Shown: one piece after another, positions 1 through 12,167 of the stretch
Position numbering within the stretch: the stretch's first letter is position 1
Layout: every line of letters begins with the position of its first letter
Source of the DNA: Dactylonectria macrodidyma
Taxonomy: Eukaryota; Ascomycota; Sordariomycetes; Hypocreales; Nectriaceae
Reading direction: 5' to 3'
Assembly: GCA_020744425.1 (NCBI GenBank)
Contig: JAGMUV010000022.1
Location: 992,001 to 1,056,000 of the forward strand
DNA length: 64,000 nucleotides
Program-made: the position numbers and the translations under genes
Notes under the pieces: model-generated
Database searches by the model: none
Told to the model about the DNA's origin: nothing
What the model saw: the letters and a program-made list of their open reading frames with translations, nothing else

Positions 1-162
1 TGCACGAGCAGATCACGCAAGACCTGGGACAAGACTCTCAATCCGAACCACGAGATAGCAGCTATCCAAACAGAATAGAACTTACACTGAAATAGCAGAT
101 GACCAAGGCAGCACGAATGAGGCGACACCTGAAAGAGACCCCAATATCAACGCGAACAGTCC

Positions 163-450
163 TTAGAACTCAGCGCGGTACTCGCTCAATAATTCCAAGG
201 CCTTTTGGAGCATCACCCTTCCCTCGTTGATGTTGATGTTATTACTGTTTCCCTTCCTCAGATCGATCGCATGATCGACTTTTTCTTCAACCGTTGTCGC
301 TCTCGTTGTCGCTCCCGTGGCATATCGGCTACTTTTGTTCGGTTCTTTCGCAGTATCCTCGAGCTTCCGCTTCATGCTTCGAAGTTTCATTAGCATCGAC
401 ACGAGGCCGCTCAGCCCCACTAAGTTCTCGGCGCCTGCCGGAATAGTCAT
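163..450 (-). CDS. Small hypothetical protein
   Basis: An open frame of 95 codons starts with Met-Thr-Ile-Pro and ends in Glu-Phe. The N-terminal third (Ala-Gly-Ala-Glu-Asn-Leu-Val-Gly-Leu-Ser-Gly-Leu) is followed by a Lys/Arg-rich stretch, an Asn run (NSNNININ) and a predicted terminal helix (EGRVMLQKALELLSEYRAEF). The amphipathic, helix-rich make-up is plausible for a real short protein or for one exon of a larger one. I recognise no family. Nothing next to it suggests a pathway. It may be chance coding. Confidence 0.3.
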   Translation of the reverse strand: MTIPAGAENLVGLSGLVSMLMKLRSMKRKLEDTAKEPNKSSRYATGATTRATTVEEKVDHAIDLRKGNSNNININEGRVMLQKALELLSEYRAEF

Positions 451-2096
451 GATGAAAGCTAGCCCACCACCTCATAACACTTCCAATTCAGAAAATAAAA
501 AAGATCTCAAGATAGATCTTCGCGGCAATCGGGTGTATCTCCGTAACAACCCAACTTCACCAAATCTCAATGGTCATCAATCGCTTTCCTCCGGCCTCGC
601 CCTGCCGCCATCTATCTGACAGCAAATAACTATTTGATTCTATAGCATCGCAATTATCAGCAGCATAAAGGGACGCAGAATTTTCAGAACCCATTGATTT
701 ATTGTCATAGTATTAAGAGTATAAAGGGTATAAATTATAACAACGCATTATAATCAGGTCTATTATATCAGTTCGCTTCATACCTTTGAATTATCATTTC
801 TTCGTATCACTAGTGATCGAGATCACCACATAAGTGACCATAACCGATCACTCGTTTTATATGAATACAACATAGAACACCCAGACTTACAGACTATTCC
901 TTAGCTATCAATACAACTTATTTTACTATAGACATCCTTCCTTCCACAATCACAGCACACTTTAATATCAAATTCCTTTGCCCTCGCTGGCCATAAATTC
1001 AAAGCTATGCTTACCCTATCTAATATCATTATAACTGCGTCCACCGTGCTTCATTACGTCTCTGACTCGCATATGATAGACGTGCCCAAAGTCGAATCTG
1101 ATTCGATGTCCTTTGTGAAGATGCTCTAGGCCTTAGTATTCGCAGAAGTCGTGATAGTAAGTCAGAGGCAGGCTTACGTCTAAACCCCTTTGTCCATAAC
1201 TTTATAACCACAGGTATAAGGCATATGAGAAAGTCCTGGGCTCTAAAAACATTCGAAAGAATCTACTAGTGTAAGTTTAGTCTTGTCTAGGAAGCTCAGT
1301 GCGTACCAAGTACCGGCTCGTCGCTGACGCCGTTCTCAAAGCCATAGCGCTGGCTATCATGGCCAAAGTTTCAATCAGCATAACGGTCTTGATTTCGTAA
1401 ACTGGCGTGAGGTGCACGATGCAATGAGCATCCACTCTAACACCATCCACCGGAAAGTAATGGCTGATGCTACCGAGAGTTCATGGAACTTTGGCCAGCT
1501 TCCTCCGTCTGAGAGTATGCGCGATTCGCAATACTCTTTTAGAAATCCAGAAAGATTTCCTAAAACCTGCATCGCTATGAAACTGTCGAAACTAAGAGGC
1601 GGAAGTTACGATTCTAAAAGATGACGGATTGTCAACTTGATTGGCCTCATGCAGCCTTTGCCCTGTGTTGCTTGTCCCATTTTGGCACTGCAACGGGCCG
1701 GCCGATCCATGCCGTGTTGAGGTGGATCTCGCGAGGTTCGGCCCGCGCCGCGTGCGGGGATTATCCTTTGAATTTTGGTCGACCATGATGAGATGTCAGT
1801 GCCGCGTCCCAATACGGTAGATCGACAGCGTACTCGTGAGATGTCCCAATGTAGGCTGATATCGCACATGTTCTCTCCCCTTCGACGTCCCAACTTCCCC
1901 ACTGCACTATCCATATACCCTGCCAATGGAACAGTCATTAAGACTCCATTCACTGCCCTCAGAAACCACCAGCAAGAACGAAATTGAAACAATAGATATT
2001 TATGGCATACAGCACTCCTGTCCATGGTCAGGAAGAGGCTTGGCGAAGTAAAGGTCACTGATCTTTTGAGAAGCTGGCTGAGGTGTCAAAGGGACC
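451..2096. other. No supported gene; AT-rich in part
   Basis: I see no gene I can support here. About 600-1020 is AT-rich with stop codons in all frames. The open frames between 1375 and 2058 overlap each other on both strands and show no family motifs. One short segment near 1395-1440 is shared with the copia-like debris at 59.4 kb and is listed separately. Confidence 0.5.
1395..1440. repeat. Short dispersed repeat shared with 59.4 kb
   Basis: About 45 bases (core TCGTAAACTG and AATGAGCATCCA) match 59411-59456 with roughly seven mismatches, most of them transitions. The second copy lies just upstream of copia integrase debris, so this is probably a degenerate piece of the same retroelement family. 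Confidence 0.45.
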
Positions 2097-3227
2097 TCAT
2101 TCACGAGATCGACACACCTGGCCATTTGGATCCATTGCAAACCGGTTCGGCAATTCTGAAGGCTGCATAACGGAGGGAAGCCATATAGTACTCGTCCCAG
2201 CCGGTGCGGGGAGGTTAAAACTATCGAATATAACATCGCTTATCCCGCTCTGGCTTGCTGTGCTAACGGCAGACGGACTAGATCCACCTGTTTCGTTTTC
2301 GTTCGTATGAAAGAATATTGGATGTTCAAATCCAGTTGGCCATTCGGAACTATAGTCGAGGGTTTGGCTTGAGGGCATCTCATTCCAAGACGGCGCAAAT
2401 GGTAAGGCCTGTTCTAAGGCTATTGATTGCGGCGAATTGTTATAATGAAAGGCATCAGGGTTCATCAATAAGCCTGACCTAAAGAAGGGGCCCTCAAAGT
2501 CGAATTCGGCGTTGAAGGCGGCTATTGGCGGCGCTGTCTGCAGGCCGTGGTGAAAGTTTAGGCTGCCTAAGGTGTGCGTCTCTAGCTTGGGCAGCCCATG
2601 CTGCACCCCTCGCTGTCCTATGGCTGCTGACATACCACCAAAGGCATGGTCTAAACTATCGATTGGCAAACCGGCAAGACTCGGGTGTTGCGTATTAGTT
2701 TGAGTAGGGGGGGTGTCTTGTGCGACAGAGGCATTCGCAGGAGCGATCATCTGCATCATGCTGCCGTCAACATGGGTGAGAGTGTTTGCCTGCGGCGTTA
2801 TAGAAGTGACTGGTGCATTAAATACAGCCAGGTAAGAGCTTGTAACGCTATCCTCGAGAGCTCGGCTCTGGACGGGGGCGAAATCACTAGTAGAATCGCT
2901 ATGGTCGCCGGGATGTGATAATAGGGTCGAGGTCTGATGCATCGTCTGCAGATGACGCAGCAGTATGTCGCGGCGGTGGAAGCATCGTGCGCATTTAGGA
3001 CACTTAAACGGTTTCTCCTTAGTGTGGGAGCGCTCGTGTCGCTTGAGGTTTTGCGATCGGGTGAAGGAGTGCTGGCAGGTACCGCAAACGTGCGGGTGAG
3101 GCTTGCCCATCGTCTTGGAAGGAGGAAAATTGGCCGGCGCCTTGGCGTTAGCAGTGATTGTGGACGCTGGAATGGTCAGTATGCAGTGTCGGGCTGAGGA
3201 ACATGAGGGTAATGCCGATGACGGCAT
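2097..3227 (-). CDS. C2H2 zinc-finger transcription factor, possibly C-terminally truncated
   Basis: The 376-codon frame carries two tandem C2H2 fingers. Finger 1 begins CGTCQHSF with HERSH ending it, the linker is TKEKPFKCP, and finger 2 runs CPKCARCFHRRD to HLQTMH. They lie at roughly residues 45-100. This finger pair followed by a Ser/Thr/Pro/Gln-rich region is typical of fungal nuclear DNA-binding regulators, many of which also carry a large fungal transcription-factor domain. No such domain follows: the frame stops after about 275 low-complexity residues. The first 39 residues look atypical and Met-Gly-Lys-Pro-His at about residue 40 is a likely alternative start. An open frame in another phase overlaps the 3' end (2000-2236), so a missed intron or a frameshift is possible. 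Target genes cannot be inferred. Confidence 0.7.
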   Translation of the reverse strand: MPSSALPSCSSARHCILTIPASTITANAKAPANFPPSKTMGKPHPHVCGTCQHSFTRSQNLKRHERSHTKEKPFKCPKCARCFHRRDILLRHLQTMHQTSTLLSHPGDHSDSTSDFAPVQSRALEDSVTSSYLAVFNAPVTSITPQANTLTHVDGSMMQMIAPANASVAQDTPPTQTNTQHPSLAGLPIDSLDHAFGGMSAAIGQRGVQHGLPKLETHTLGSLNFHHGLQTAPPIAAFNAEFDFEGPFFRSGLLMNPDAFHYNNSPQSIALEQALPFAPSWNEMPSSQTLDYSSEWPTGFEHPIFFHTNENETGGSSPSAVSTASQSGISDVIFDSFNLPAPAGTSTIWLPSVMQPSELPNRFAMDPNGQVCRSRE

Positions 3228-6200
3228 TATTGCTCACCGTAGTTGTTGGCAGTGGAGGGCGCGCTGCCGACGGCTGGGTTGTATGAAAAGGGATTGGCCA
3301 TGATGGTTGGAGAGCGTGCGGCACTGAGGCTAGAGCCTTTGATCACCGTGGCAGGTGTTGCAAACCCACCTGGAGTCGGGAGAGTTGGAAGCGGCGTGTC
3401 GTCATGGGTCGCCGATGAGCGACACCGAGCCGGTTGGCGGGAAGAATAACGGGCTTAGATGTCGATGGGCGTGGGGACGGAGTGGGTGAGGGAGGGACAC
3501 GCAACACCGGCCAAAGCGCATCTTAAATACAGCACAACGTCTTTGTGCTGTCCAATGACTTTGCCATCGATGGTTTGCCTATATGCTGAGGTATTTGGAA
3601 TGCTCCAATAAGGGACGAAAGAGATGGAGGTCACAATGATGGCGCTGAGGCTTCGGTTCTATGGACGGGTCAGGCTCTTGCTGCCGCAGTGTGGCGTCTC
3701 GTTGCGGGTGGCACGAGTCACGAAGAAACCTGGGGCCTGATATCCAGGGCTCCGCATCATGGGGGTAAGAGACTGAGAGACTCAGAAAGAAGCAGAGCCA
3801 AGAGGCATTATGGACTCAGATGCAAGAAGGCTGCTCAATGCAGCCCAACATGCCGAGGAGACGTGCCTTGTGTGTGGTGGAGGGGGCGTGCGATAGGGAG
3901 AGCGTAGGGAGAGCGTGGGTGGAGCTCCCCCCATCTGTCAACAGTGGTCAACAGTGGGGCCCGAGATCTCCATTCACTTTCGCGAAGCTGTCATCGCTTC
4001 TGGAGTTTGCGGCAGCGCGAGTCAGTGTCGCGCCGGCGAGTCCGTGTCGGACTCGACACAAGCCTCCTATACTTTCTGACAGCGGCGAGCCTCCATTTCC
4101 GGGCGACTGCCGGCATTCTAGCGTTGATCCATACTGCGCCGGCCAGCGCCATCACCATATGACCAGCACCCAAGTGCGACCCCACGTCCTTGATTTGCTA
4201 CGTACGTGTCGAAACATATCCTCTAGGTCTGGCTCCTCAAGCCACCTCACTACGATGAACCTTAGGCTCTGGATCGTCAGGATCGTCAACGCCCCCTCCA
4301 TTTCCAAATTTGCCGTCGCAATCATTAGCGTCCATCCCTTCAGCCTTATTTCGCACTTGATTTTAATATCCCGATACGCCAGCACCGTCGTGGAGTCCAC
4401 TTCTCTAAACGCCCCGCTGGAGGATGCGCAACTGCCGTGCAAGATGATATATTTCAGCCAGAGAGCCATGAGTCTTCCTACTGATAGCGATTGCTCTGGA
4501 CCTCACGACCCACTGACGCTGGTTTGCAGAAATCAGGGTTATAGAACTGATAAGTCGTTGGCTTCTGAAACGCCGGCCTTAGTGTTCATTCGGCATCCAG
4601 TGGCCTCGACCGTCCATTCAACTTAATCAGGTCTCAGTATCCAGGATGCCTACATGTCATGAAGCCTGGAGGACCCACGTCAAGCAGCTCGATACGGAAC
4701 ACATCTACTAGAAGGTTGGCGTGCGGTTCACATACGAGAGCTCCGATTGAGTCGACTAAACATGATATACAGTCTCTGGTTTCTGCGTGACCGTATGCCA
4801 CACCAGCGCCAGTATGGGACCGTCTTTTTGGACAGATTTTGTAGTTAGCTTTAGCAATAGTATTATATATTGCTACTGTTCTGACTGCGATGCTGGTCAG
4901 TATAGCGACCAAGTCTCTTGCTGATAGCGATATATTCCGATATGCCTCATAAGTTTTCACCATGCTCTCTATGTTGGGCCCTCTTGCTGCCACGGGGGTC
5001 ATGATCCTTCCGTTTTAGTGCATCTTTATAGATAATTAGATTGTGGTCGTAGCTCACGAGAAGAAAAGGCCTCAGGCCATACGAACAAGTTCAGAGGCAT
5101 CCTGACTGGTTTGTCGCCTAGTGGCTCCCTGGTCTATATAACCTTCCCATGAACTCCCTATTCAAATAACAGATCCTACAGTCGTTCGTCTGCCCTCTTC
5201 CGAGGAAAAAGAGAAAAGGATGCAAGAGCATCGCGCGATCAACCAAAGTTGTATCGCATTCTATGAATGCAGCTGCCGTCCACGGCCAAAGCGTGGCACT
5301 GTGTTACTCTCAAGCGCTATCCTTTAGCCGCTCACTGGGTGGGCTAGGTTTGTGACCATACCTACGCCACTCAGCCCTAGTTTCCCCTCTGCATGTAGGG
5401 GACGTTAGTTTGTTCGGCCTGCTTCGAATGCACTTTGCCCTGATCGGCATGGTGGTCGTTTTAAGTTGCATCAAGCCACCTTAACATCCTTGCCTAACGC
5501 TGAGCCCCAGTACGGTCAAAGTGCGCCTTTCGAAACTGGATGGAAACTGATCATGGAAGGCCTCAACGCGGGACACGGAGTTCAACAATGCTGGTCACTG
5601 CAGATCGACTCGGATCTAGGATAAGAACATTTACAGAAGGAGAGCAGCGTCCTAATATTCACAGACACACCTACGATAATAGCTCAGATTTGCTCACATT
5701 CCGATGTTAGCATAGCCTCCTCCTATTTATCAGGAAAATCGGTAATTTATAAGGCTATAAGTGGTGCTCCTGGATGTGACCCCAGCCCTGTAAAAAGGGG
5801 CGGGCACCCACTAAATTGGAGTTCAAGGCCTGATGCTGTAATGACGTCCTTCGTCACCATCTCATGGCACGTCAGCCACACCTCCGATTGAGAAAGCAGC
5901 CAGGCATTTAATTCTTGCGATTGACACCATTTTGGATCAGCCAACTCTGCTGGATGGCGTAATGCATGCGTGACGCTGCGCCCTGGGCTGATTGGTGCCG
6001 GGGCCGCAAATACGATCATCCGTAACTGGAGTTCCACGACTCTCTGGCACAAATGTGAATCAGGCCGAGCCACAAATCCATAGCCCACCCCTGCTTTGTT
6101 TATTCGCGATAGCGCTAGTGCTTATTCGCTGTTGGACTTTAAGCGTTAGAGAGCTTGCGCATCTAAGACACATACACAAGATTGACGTCAGAACTTATAC

Positions 6201-7600
6201 CAAATGCACTCAGGACTCGGATGAGACAGACAGTAGAGGTAGAGGCACCACCAGAAACCCCGAATAATATGTAACTTAACCCTAATCGTGCTGTGCCGTA
6301 ACTCTATGAGGATGACTCAAGCATTCCAGGGATCGTTAACTATGTAGCCTGCACGGCATTCGATGTGGCATATGCACAGTTCAGACGCTTGTGAAATCGT
6401 TTCTCCGATTTCTCCGTGTTTTTAGCCTCGATTGTCGAGCCAAGAGCTAGATGGGTCGTACAATCAATCATGACTAGCCAACCCCTGCCAATTAGTGACA
6501 TCGAGACTTTCATCGCATTACATATAGATATGCAAAGTATTGCTCGAGGGCCAGGTTGTTCTGTGATGGCTTAAACAGCCGCGTCGAGATTGGCACGGAC
6601 AGCTTTCAGGTCTTCTTCGTGCTTTTATGCTGCCGATTGTATACCTGCAATTCTCTGCCCCGCACTCAGTCACATCTTGTTTGAGCTGGTTGAAGACAAG
6701 TATTGACTTGGGGAAATGGTGTCTCGCGCGAAGCTGCCATGATCCAGGAGCAAAAATTGGTGGGAACGCTTCCGAAGAACAGGCGTGACGGTTTCCGGCT
6801 GGGCTGGGCGCGGCCTGAACTGTAACTTTCAGGTTAAATGACTCACTGCTGGGCCCGACAGTCCGGTAAAGTCCACCATTCGCCATTTTTGTCCTTGTCA
6901 AGAGCTTTGGTCACAGGCTAAGTCCGACAAAGCTGGCCAGACGTGTTCGTCCCAGGGTCTGTTCTCGAGGCTCCAGAAGCCCCTAGAAGCTCCAGAAGCT
7001 CCAGAAGCCCCACCGGCTCCATCGGCTCCATCGGCTTCAGTAGCTAGGGGCGTGGGAGGCGGCCTGTCACATCTCTCCATCCATCCCTCGAGTCGCACTT
7101 GACTGTCACCCCCTCTAGCTTCGCTACGGCATCCGTGGTGGTGCGAAGCTAGCGGACTGCCGATCCTGTGCATTTCGAAGGTTGCCGGCATATGTTTTGT
7201 TAGTTCGCCCCACGAAGCATTCAGTAACGGCAGTTGCCTTGAGAAGTAGCTCAGGCGCACCCCTAGCGCCCACCCCTTGACCTTTCACCTAAATCTAGAA
7301 GGAATTTCATTATTCTAGCTTTTCCGCTTTTTCGAGACTTCTTGAGACCCCTGCAGTTACCGAAAGCTTCGCGGGGCAAACTAACAAAATAATGCCTGTA
7401 ACCTTCTGTTGGTGTGGATCCGACCATACAATCCGGGTTTAGCCACCGTCCCGATTTACACCTAATTTGTAAGGCAACAGCCGACATCGCTGATCACAAA
7501 GCCGACTGCGGCGTCTCCCCTTTTTCTAGCTAGTCAGATCAATCATAACACACAATTCCTATGCATCCTGCCGCGGCTGGCTTTCAATACCTTCGTACTA
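3228..7600. other. No supported gene
   Basis: The longest frame (3820-4626, 268 codons) is low-complexity, lacks motifs and competes with frames on the other strand. Frames on the minus strand at 4152-4469, 4634-5002, 5747-6088 and 6518-7487 show no recognisable domain. A short imprecise tandem of CTCCAGAAG and GGCTCCATC units lies at about 6970-7045. About 3228-3700 is GC-richer and could be the promoter of the C2H2 gene. Confidence 0.5.
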
Positions 7601-7700
7601 CCCGTTGGCATTGTGGGGCGGGCCGCCAACCAACCTTGTCCCGAGGTTGGTCCCAAAAACCCTTGTCATCATCCCCTTTAATCGTTGTCACCCACTTTTT
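7601..7700 (+). repeat. Left terminal inverted repeat of the pogo-type element
   Basis: Begins CCCGTTGGCATTGTGGGGCG directly after a TA dinucleotide and pairs with the reverse complement of 10335-10432 with only scattered mismatches and a short indel. Confidence 0.93.
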
Positions 7701-7884
7701 ACCTCACCGTTACCAAAACACGCCTAAAAACACACCTAAATTGACAAATTACAAGTAATCATCGCGTAACCTCAAAATGCCCCCTCGATACCCTAATCCT
7801 AGGTATAAATAGCCTTCGGGGAACACACCGGATCAATTTCGGGCCGAGCTAAGAAGGAACCTACTCGTAGCAGTTGATGTAAAT

Positions 7885-10116
7885 GTGCCCCACAACACAC
7901 GAAGAGCTGCAAAAGCTGCTCAATCAACACCATCAGCGCGTGCCCTTGCGGCACAATTGTTGGCTTCAAGAGAGACCATTCGAAAGATAATCAATTCAAC
8001 TTCAACATCCTTCAGTTCCCCCCTCCGCCGCGGCCGGCCCGCGCTTCTAACAGCTGCTGAAGATGCGGCTCTTGCTGCCTTCATCGTATGGCTAGAAAAG
8101 TCCGGCCTTCCAGCAGAAAAGTCACAAGTTAAAGAAGCGGCTCTAGGTTTCCTGCATGCTAGGGGTTATGAGAAGACTGAAATGTCAAAGAATTGGTATC
8201 CTAGGTTCTGTGAGCGTTACCTTGAGCTTCGAAAGACATTCCTTACGGCCGTGGATAAGGCGCGTAAAGCATTTGAAGCCTCTGACGTTGAAGACATCGA
8301 GAGCTTCTATTCCGGCCTTTAGGAAGTCATCGAAGACCATGATATCGGCCCTTTAGAGATCTGGAATGAAGATGAGTGCGGTATTCGTGTTGGATGCCTT
8401 CGGGAATGCATCCAGGTCCTCATCTGCCGCATAACCCGCTCTGAACGCCCTGAAGTTGTTGATCCATCGAACCGCGAGTCTTATATGCAAATTGGGGCTG
8501 CGAATGCCCTCGGAACTAGTATCCCTCCTTGGCTCATCTTCAAGGCGTTGCCAACTGAGTCCTGGGCCTCGATTGACGCTATTCCAGGCATGCGGTTTTT
8601 ACAGTCAGACACTGGCTTCAGTAACTAACAGATCACATTAGAATGGCTTCATTCTTTTAATGCGTTTTCCTGGCTTGCTTCTTCAAAAGTCAAGGCAAGA
8701 GGGATCTCTCTTAGTGACTGGTTTGGCTATAATGAGTGGCTTCGTAATGCTATCTACCCACATCATTAGCTAGCTGCGCCTCCAGCGATTCACGAGGAAA
8801 CAGAGAAGATATATCGACTTCTCATCATTAACGGTTTCTCTGGCCATCTTGGGTTCGAATTTATTGAATATTGTATTCAATTTGACATCATGATCTGCAT
8901 CCTGCCGTCACATTCAACACATCTTACGCAGCCCCTCGATGTTGGTGTTTTTCAGCCTCTAAAGAACGCACATCAAAAGGAACTTCGAAGATCTATTCAA
9001 GAAGGCAATCTAGGATTTAACTGCTTGCAATTTGCAACTGCCTTCAAGCTAGTCTACACTGCCGGCTTCACAAGGCATAATGTCATGTCAGGATTCGAAA
9101 AAGCCGGCATTTGGCCAACATCGTCAACGCCTGTGATCAGCCGCATCCTTGCTAAGCAGCGAGCACAGCGGAAAGCGAGTCATCCCTCTATCATGAAGCT
9201 GCTGCCGCGGGAGACTCGCTTCCAAGACGCACAGGATCAGATGGAACGTATCTTTGAGCGTTACCAGCAGGTTATGAGCTCGCCGACTCTTGAAGCTATC
9301 ACCAACGTCCGCAACGTCATCGCTGAAGCACTCCTCATGGACTAACAGCGTGAGGTTTTCAAGACAGACCGGCTTAGTCGTCTCGAGAAATACGGCAAGA
9401 GAAAGAAGCCCGGCGCCCGGGTCAGGCCACGCGGTGATTTCGTCACAAGCGTTGGATTTTCTGATATTCAGGCTCAACACGAGGCATCCAAAGTAGCCGC
9501 GGAAGTCAAGGAACAGCGCTCACAACTACGGTCAACCCGTACTATTATTCTTCGAGAGATGAAGGCGCTGAAGGCTCAATGGAGAGAAGAAAACGAGTCA
9601 CGCCTACCCCAAGGGCAACCAAGGCTAACCTGGAATAAGTGGCTCGATGAGAGCGAAAACCGACCTCGATTTCTGACCCTCGAGGCTCAAAGGAAGGAAC
9701 ATAACGGTATTCTTAGTCAACCGCCAAAGAGGGCGTTTTCTGAGGCCCAAGAACAAGCCCGACACGCCCTAAGACCGATTATCGCGATGGATCAAAGTGC
9801 CTGGCCTGACAGCGACGATGAGATCGAATTTCGAGGCCTCGGCCCGTTCCAAGATGATGATGATGATGTTGATCTCATCGGCCTCGAAGATCTAGACGGT
9901 GAGGGTGTTGTGGGCGCAGAAACGCCGTTAGGGATAACTTCCTCACCGCCGTTGGATCCCTTGGATCCAGCCGCTGACTTGGATGACGATAACCTCACAG
10001 TACCACAACTTCCGGTTACAACACCAAGGATATCGGGTTACCAGCGTGTCAAGAACGTCCTGAGAGACTTGCGTCAGCAACAGGCCTTTAAGGCTGCGAG
10101 GGCAACATCATCATAA
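7885..10116 (+). pseudogene. Pogo-type DDE transposase with four in-frame stops
   Basis: A single reading frame of about 743 codons runs the length of the element with no frameshift but with stops at 8320 (TAG), 8626 (TAA), 8767 (TAG) and 9343 (TAA). Order of regions: N-terminal HTH (TPSARALAAQLLASRETIRK), a CENP-B/Tc5-type DNA-binding region (KNWYPRFCERYLELRKTF), then the DDE_1 catalytic core. In the core the first acidic residue is visible in NEDECGIRVG, the second is changed to Asn (LLIINGFSGH where the family has Asp-Gly), and the third is in QPLDVGVF. The C-terminal tail is acidic (DDDDDVDLIGLEDLDGEG). The apparent start at 7885 is GTG, so the original ATG may also be mutated. All four stops are explained by C-to-T changes in CAA or CAG, and the Asp-to-Asn by G-to-A, as RIP would give. 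Confidence 0.9.
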
Positions 10117-10334
10117 TAGGGTCATAATAGCAGGCTCGAACAGGCCCCTAGGAACAGCCAGCTCAATTGAGGCCAAAAATGCGATTTCTACTATTTTCTA
10201 TTAATATCATCATTTTCTGCTATTTCAGGGCTTTCTAACAAGCTACATTATAGTCATATTCCTTTAAAATTGACTGTGTCGCAAAGTCTGAAAGATCATG
10301 ATCCTGAAATGGTCGACTTTACAGCATTAAGGGA

Positions 10335-10432
10335 CGAAAAGTGGGTGACAACGATTAATGGGGATGACAAGGGTTTTTGGGACCAACCTCGGGACGAGGT
10401 TGGTAGGCGGCCCGCCCCACAATGCCAACGGG
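10335..10432 (-). repeat. Right terminal inverted repeat of the pogo-type element
   Basis: Ends CCCGCCCCACAATGCCAACGGG followed by TA and is the inverted partner of 7601-7700. The open frame of the neighbouring TPR gene reads into this repeat and stops there. Confidence 0.93.
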
Positions 10433-11458
10433 TAAGTATCTATCGCCGAGTCGATTTCTAAGGTTGTTCAACCATCCAGCTTGGTCTGGATGGTGTTCCG
10501 GGGTGGCCTTGACAGCCTCCTGAGCCACATGAATAGCCTTTTCGATATCGTCCATTACTCCAGTGCGTGAGTATCTATCGCCGAACAGAATGCTAAGGTT
10601 GTTTAACCGTCCAGCCCGGTCTGGATGGTCTTTTGATGTAGCCTCAATAGCCTCCCGAGTTACACAAATAGCCTCTTCAAGGTCCGCCATCGCTCTAGTG
10701 CGTGAGTATCTCTCGCCGAGTCGAACCCCAAGGTTGTTCAACCATGCAGCCCGATCTGTATGGTATTTTGGGGTGGCCTTGACAGCCTCCCGAGTCAGGT
10801 AAATAGCCCCTTCGATATCCTTCATTGCTCCAGTGCATGAGTATCTATCACCGAGTTGGTTCGCAAGGTTATTCAACCGTCTAGCCCGGTTGGAGTGTCC
10901 TTTTTGGATGGCCTTGACGGCCTCCCGAACTATGCGAATGGTTTCTTGTTCAAGCAACAACAGGGAGTTCCACGCGTGATAGATGACGCGCCTTAAAACG
11001 AACTGAATCCACCCCGAAGTGAGGATTGCCCACAGCGCCCTAGCGAAATTGCCGATTAAAGATCCCACGAGGCAGATAATAAGATCGGTGGTTTCTCCAA
11101 AAACAGCCCTCGACACGAGGAGTGTGCACTCGAGGGCGGAATATCTCCAAAGAATGGACAGGACGTGTGGTATGATAAAGCCGAGCACTCGCAGTGACGT
11201 GAGGGTGCCAACATAGGTGGAGAAGGAGACCAAGACCTTTTCCAACTCCGCAGGGCTGCGGACAGCGAGGCCATAATCGTGCGGGTCCAGGAATAAGGTC
11301 GCGAGGATAAAACCGATGAGGTGAGAGGAATGGATATGGCGCATGATGGCAAATGCCATCACCGAGTCGAGAAGCTCTGCTCTCCACACAAACCGCATCA
11401 ACGATGCATGAAGGATGGATGTCCAGCAATTGACAGTGATGAAGAGCATGGGTTCCAT
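10433..11458 (-). pseudogene. TPR-repeat protein truncated by the pogo insertion
   Basis: From Met-Glu-Pro-Met at 11458 the frame has a hydrophobic N-terminal half (several possible membrane helices up to about residue 160), then about four tandem 42-residue TPR units with the signature RLNNLANQLGDRYS and REAVKATPKYHTDRA. This repeat type is common in fungal TPR-CHAT and NLR-type proteins, where repeats are followed by a protease-like CHAT domain. Here the last unit breaks at GDRY, exactly at the transposon boundary, and the frame adds about 25 transposon-encoded residues before stopping (10355). No CHAT or further TPR sequence is visible on the far side of the transposon, so the 3' part has been lost or rearranged. 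A fragmentary protein scaffold is the most that could be made. Confidence 0.7.
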
Positions 11459-12167
11459 TTTCGAAGCCGTTGAAATTTCCGAGCAGAGTTGATGATTCGA
11501 ACGATCGGGAAACTCTTAGTGGGCTAGTGCAGGACCGGTTTCCGTGGAAGATGAGAATTCGGGAGGGGAATGAAAGAATGAAAGAAAAGACGTTGGGAAC
11601 CGTGAAATAGAACCTGGTTCCTCATTATTCCTGGCTTTCAGTTGCTTCTTTCCTTCCGTCTCGGGGAGGCTTTGCAAATTTGACAGAAGCACAGAAGCCA
11701 ATATCAACCAGGGACAGTCGATGGCACACACCCGCCGACAGCCGTGCGGAGCTTTCCGACATTCAGGGGCACTTTTAGAGTTATCGTCAAGCGCCACGAC
11801 GCCATCCAGCGTCGTGTCTTGGGCCTCCCTCTTGTCGGTACCCTGAGGTACATCGCAGGCAAGCCAGCATCCTCGAGGTATTCGCTACAGCCCCTATAGC
11901 CTCAAGGGGCTCACGTACTAGAGGCCAAAGGCGAGTGATTGATTGGTTGCCTTATATCGTTGCTTTTTATTGGGCCAAAACTTTTGAAATGCTCCCCTTA
12001 GTGTGGGAATACGAGACCTCGTTTGGGATCGATCTTAATTTAACGCCCTTGTTGCTATTGGACATGCTGTCGTTGAGAGAACCCGAGTTTACCAATGTAC
12101 TGAGCGATGGCGGTGGGCCACTGCGATGTCTCCCATGTCAGCCCTAAATCCCGTTTCTGCTTAGGAA
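11459..12167. other. No supported gene
   Basis: Open frames on the minus strand (11516-11797) and plus strand (11935-12147) lack recognisable motifs. The latter lies just upstream of, and could be decayed sequence of, the NLR remnant that follows. Confidence 0.4.

Larger units (their letters stand above)
7601..10432 (+). mobile_element. Complete pogo/Tigger-type (Tc1-mariner superfamily) DNA transposon, RIP-inactivated
   Basis: The element is 2832 bp. Its ends are near-identical inverted repeats of about 100 bp starting CCCGTTGGCATTGTGGGG, at 7601-7700 and, inverted, at 10335-10432. It is flanked by TA on both sides (7599-7600 and 10433-10434), the target duplication expected for Tc1/mariner/pogo elements. 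It encodes one long transposase frame on the plus strand. It interrupts, or now forms the 3' border of, a TPR-repeat gene on the minus strand. The intact ends imply a whole-element insertion. The stop codons in the transposase imply it cannot move by itself, although its ends could still be acted on by a related enzyme. Confidence 0.93.

Noticed and set aside
1606..2058. 150-codon minus-strand frame as a continuation of the C2H2 gene
   Set aside because: No zinc-finger or transcription-factor domain residues, and I found no intron that joins it in phase.
3820..4626. 268-codon plus-strand open frame
   Set aside because: Low-complexity mix without domains, a competing frame on the minus strand, and no start context or neighbour support.
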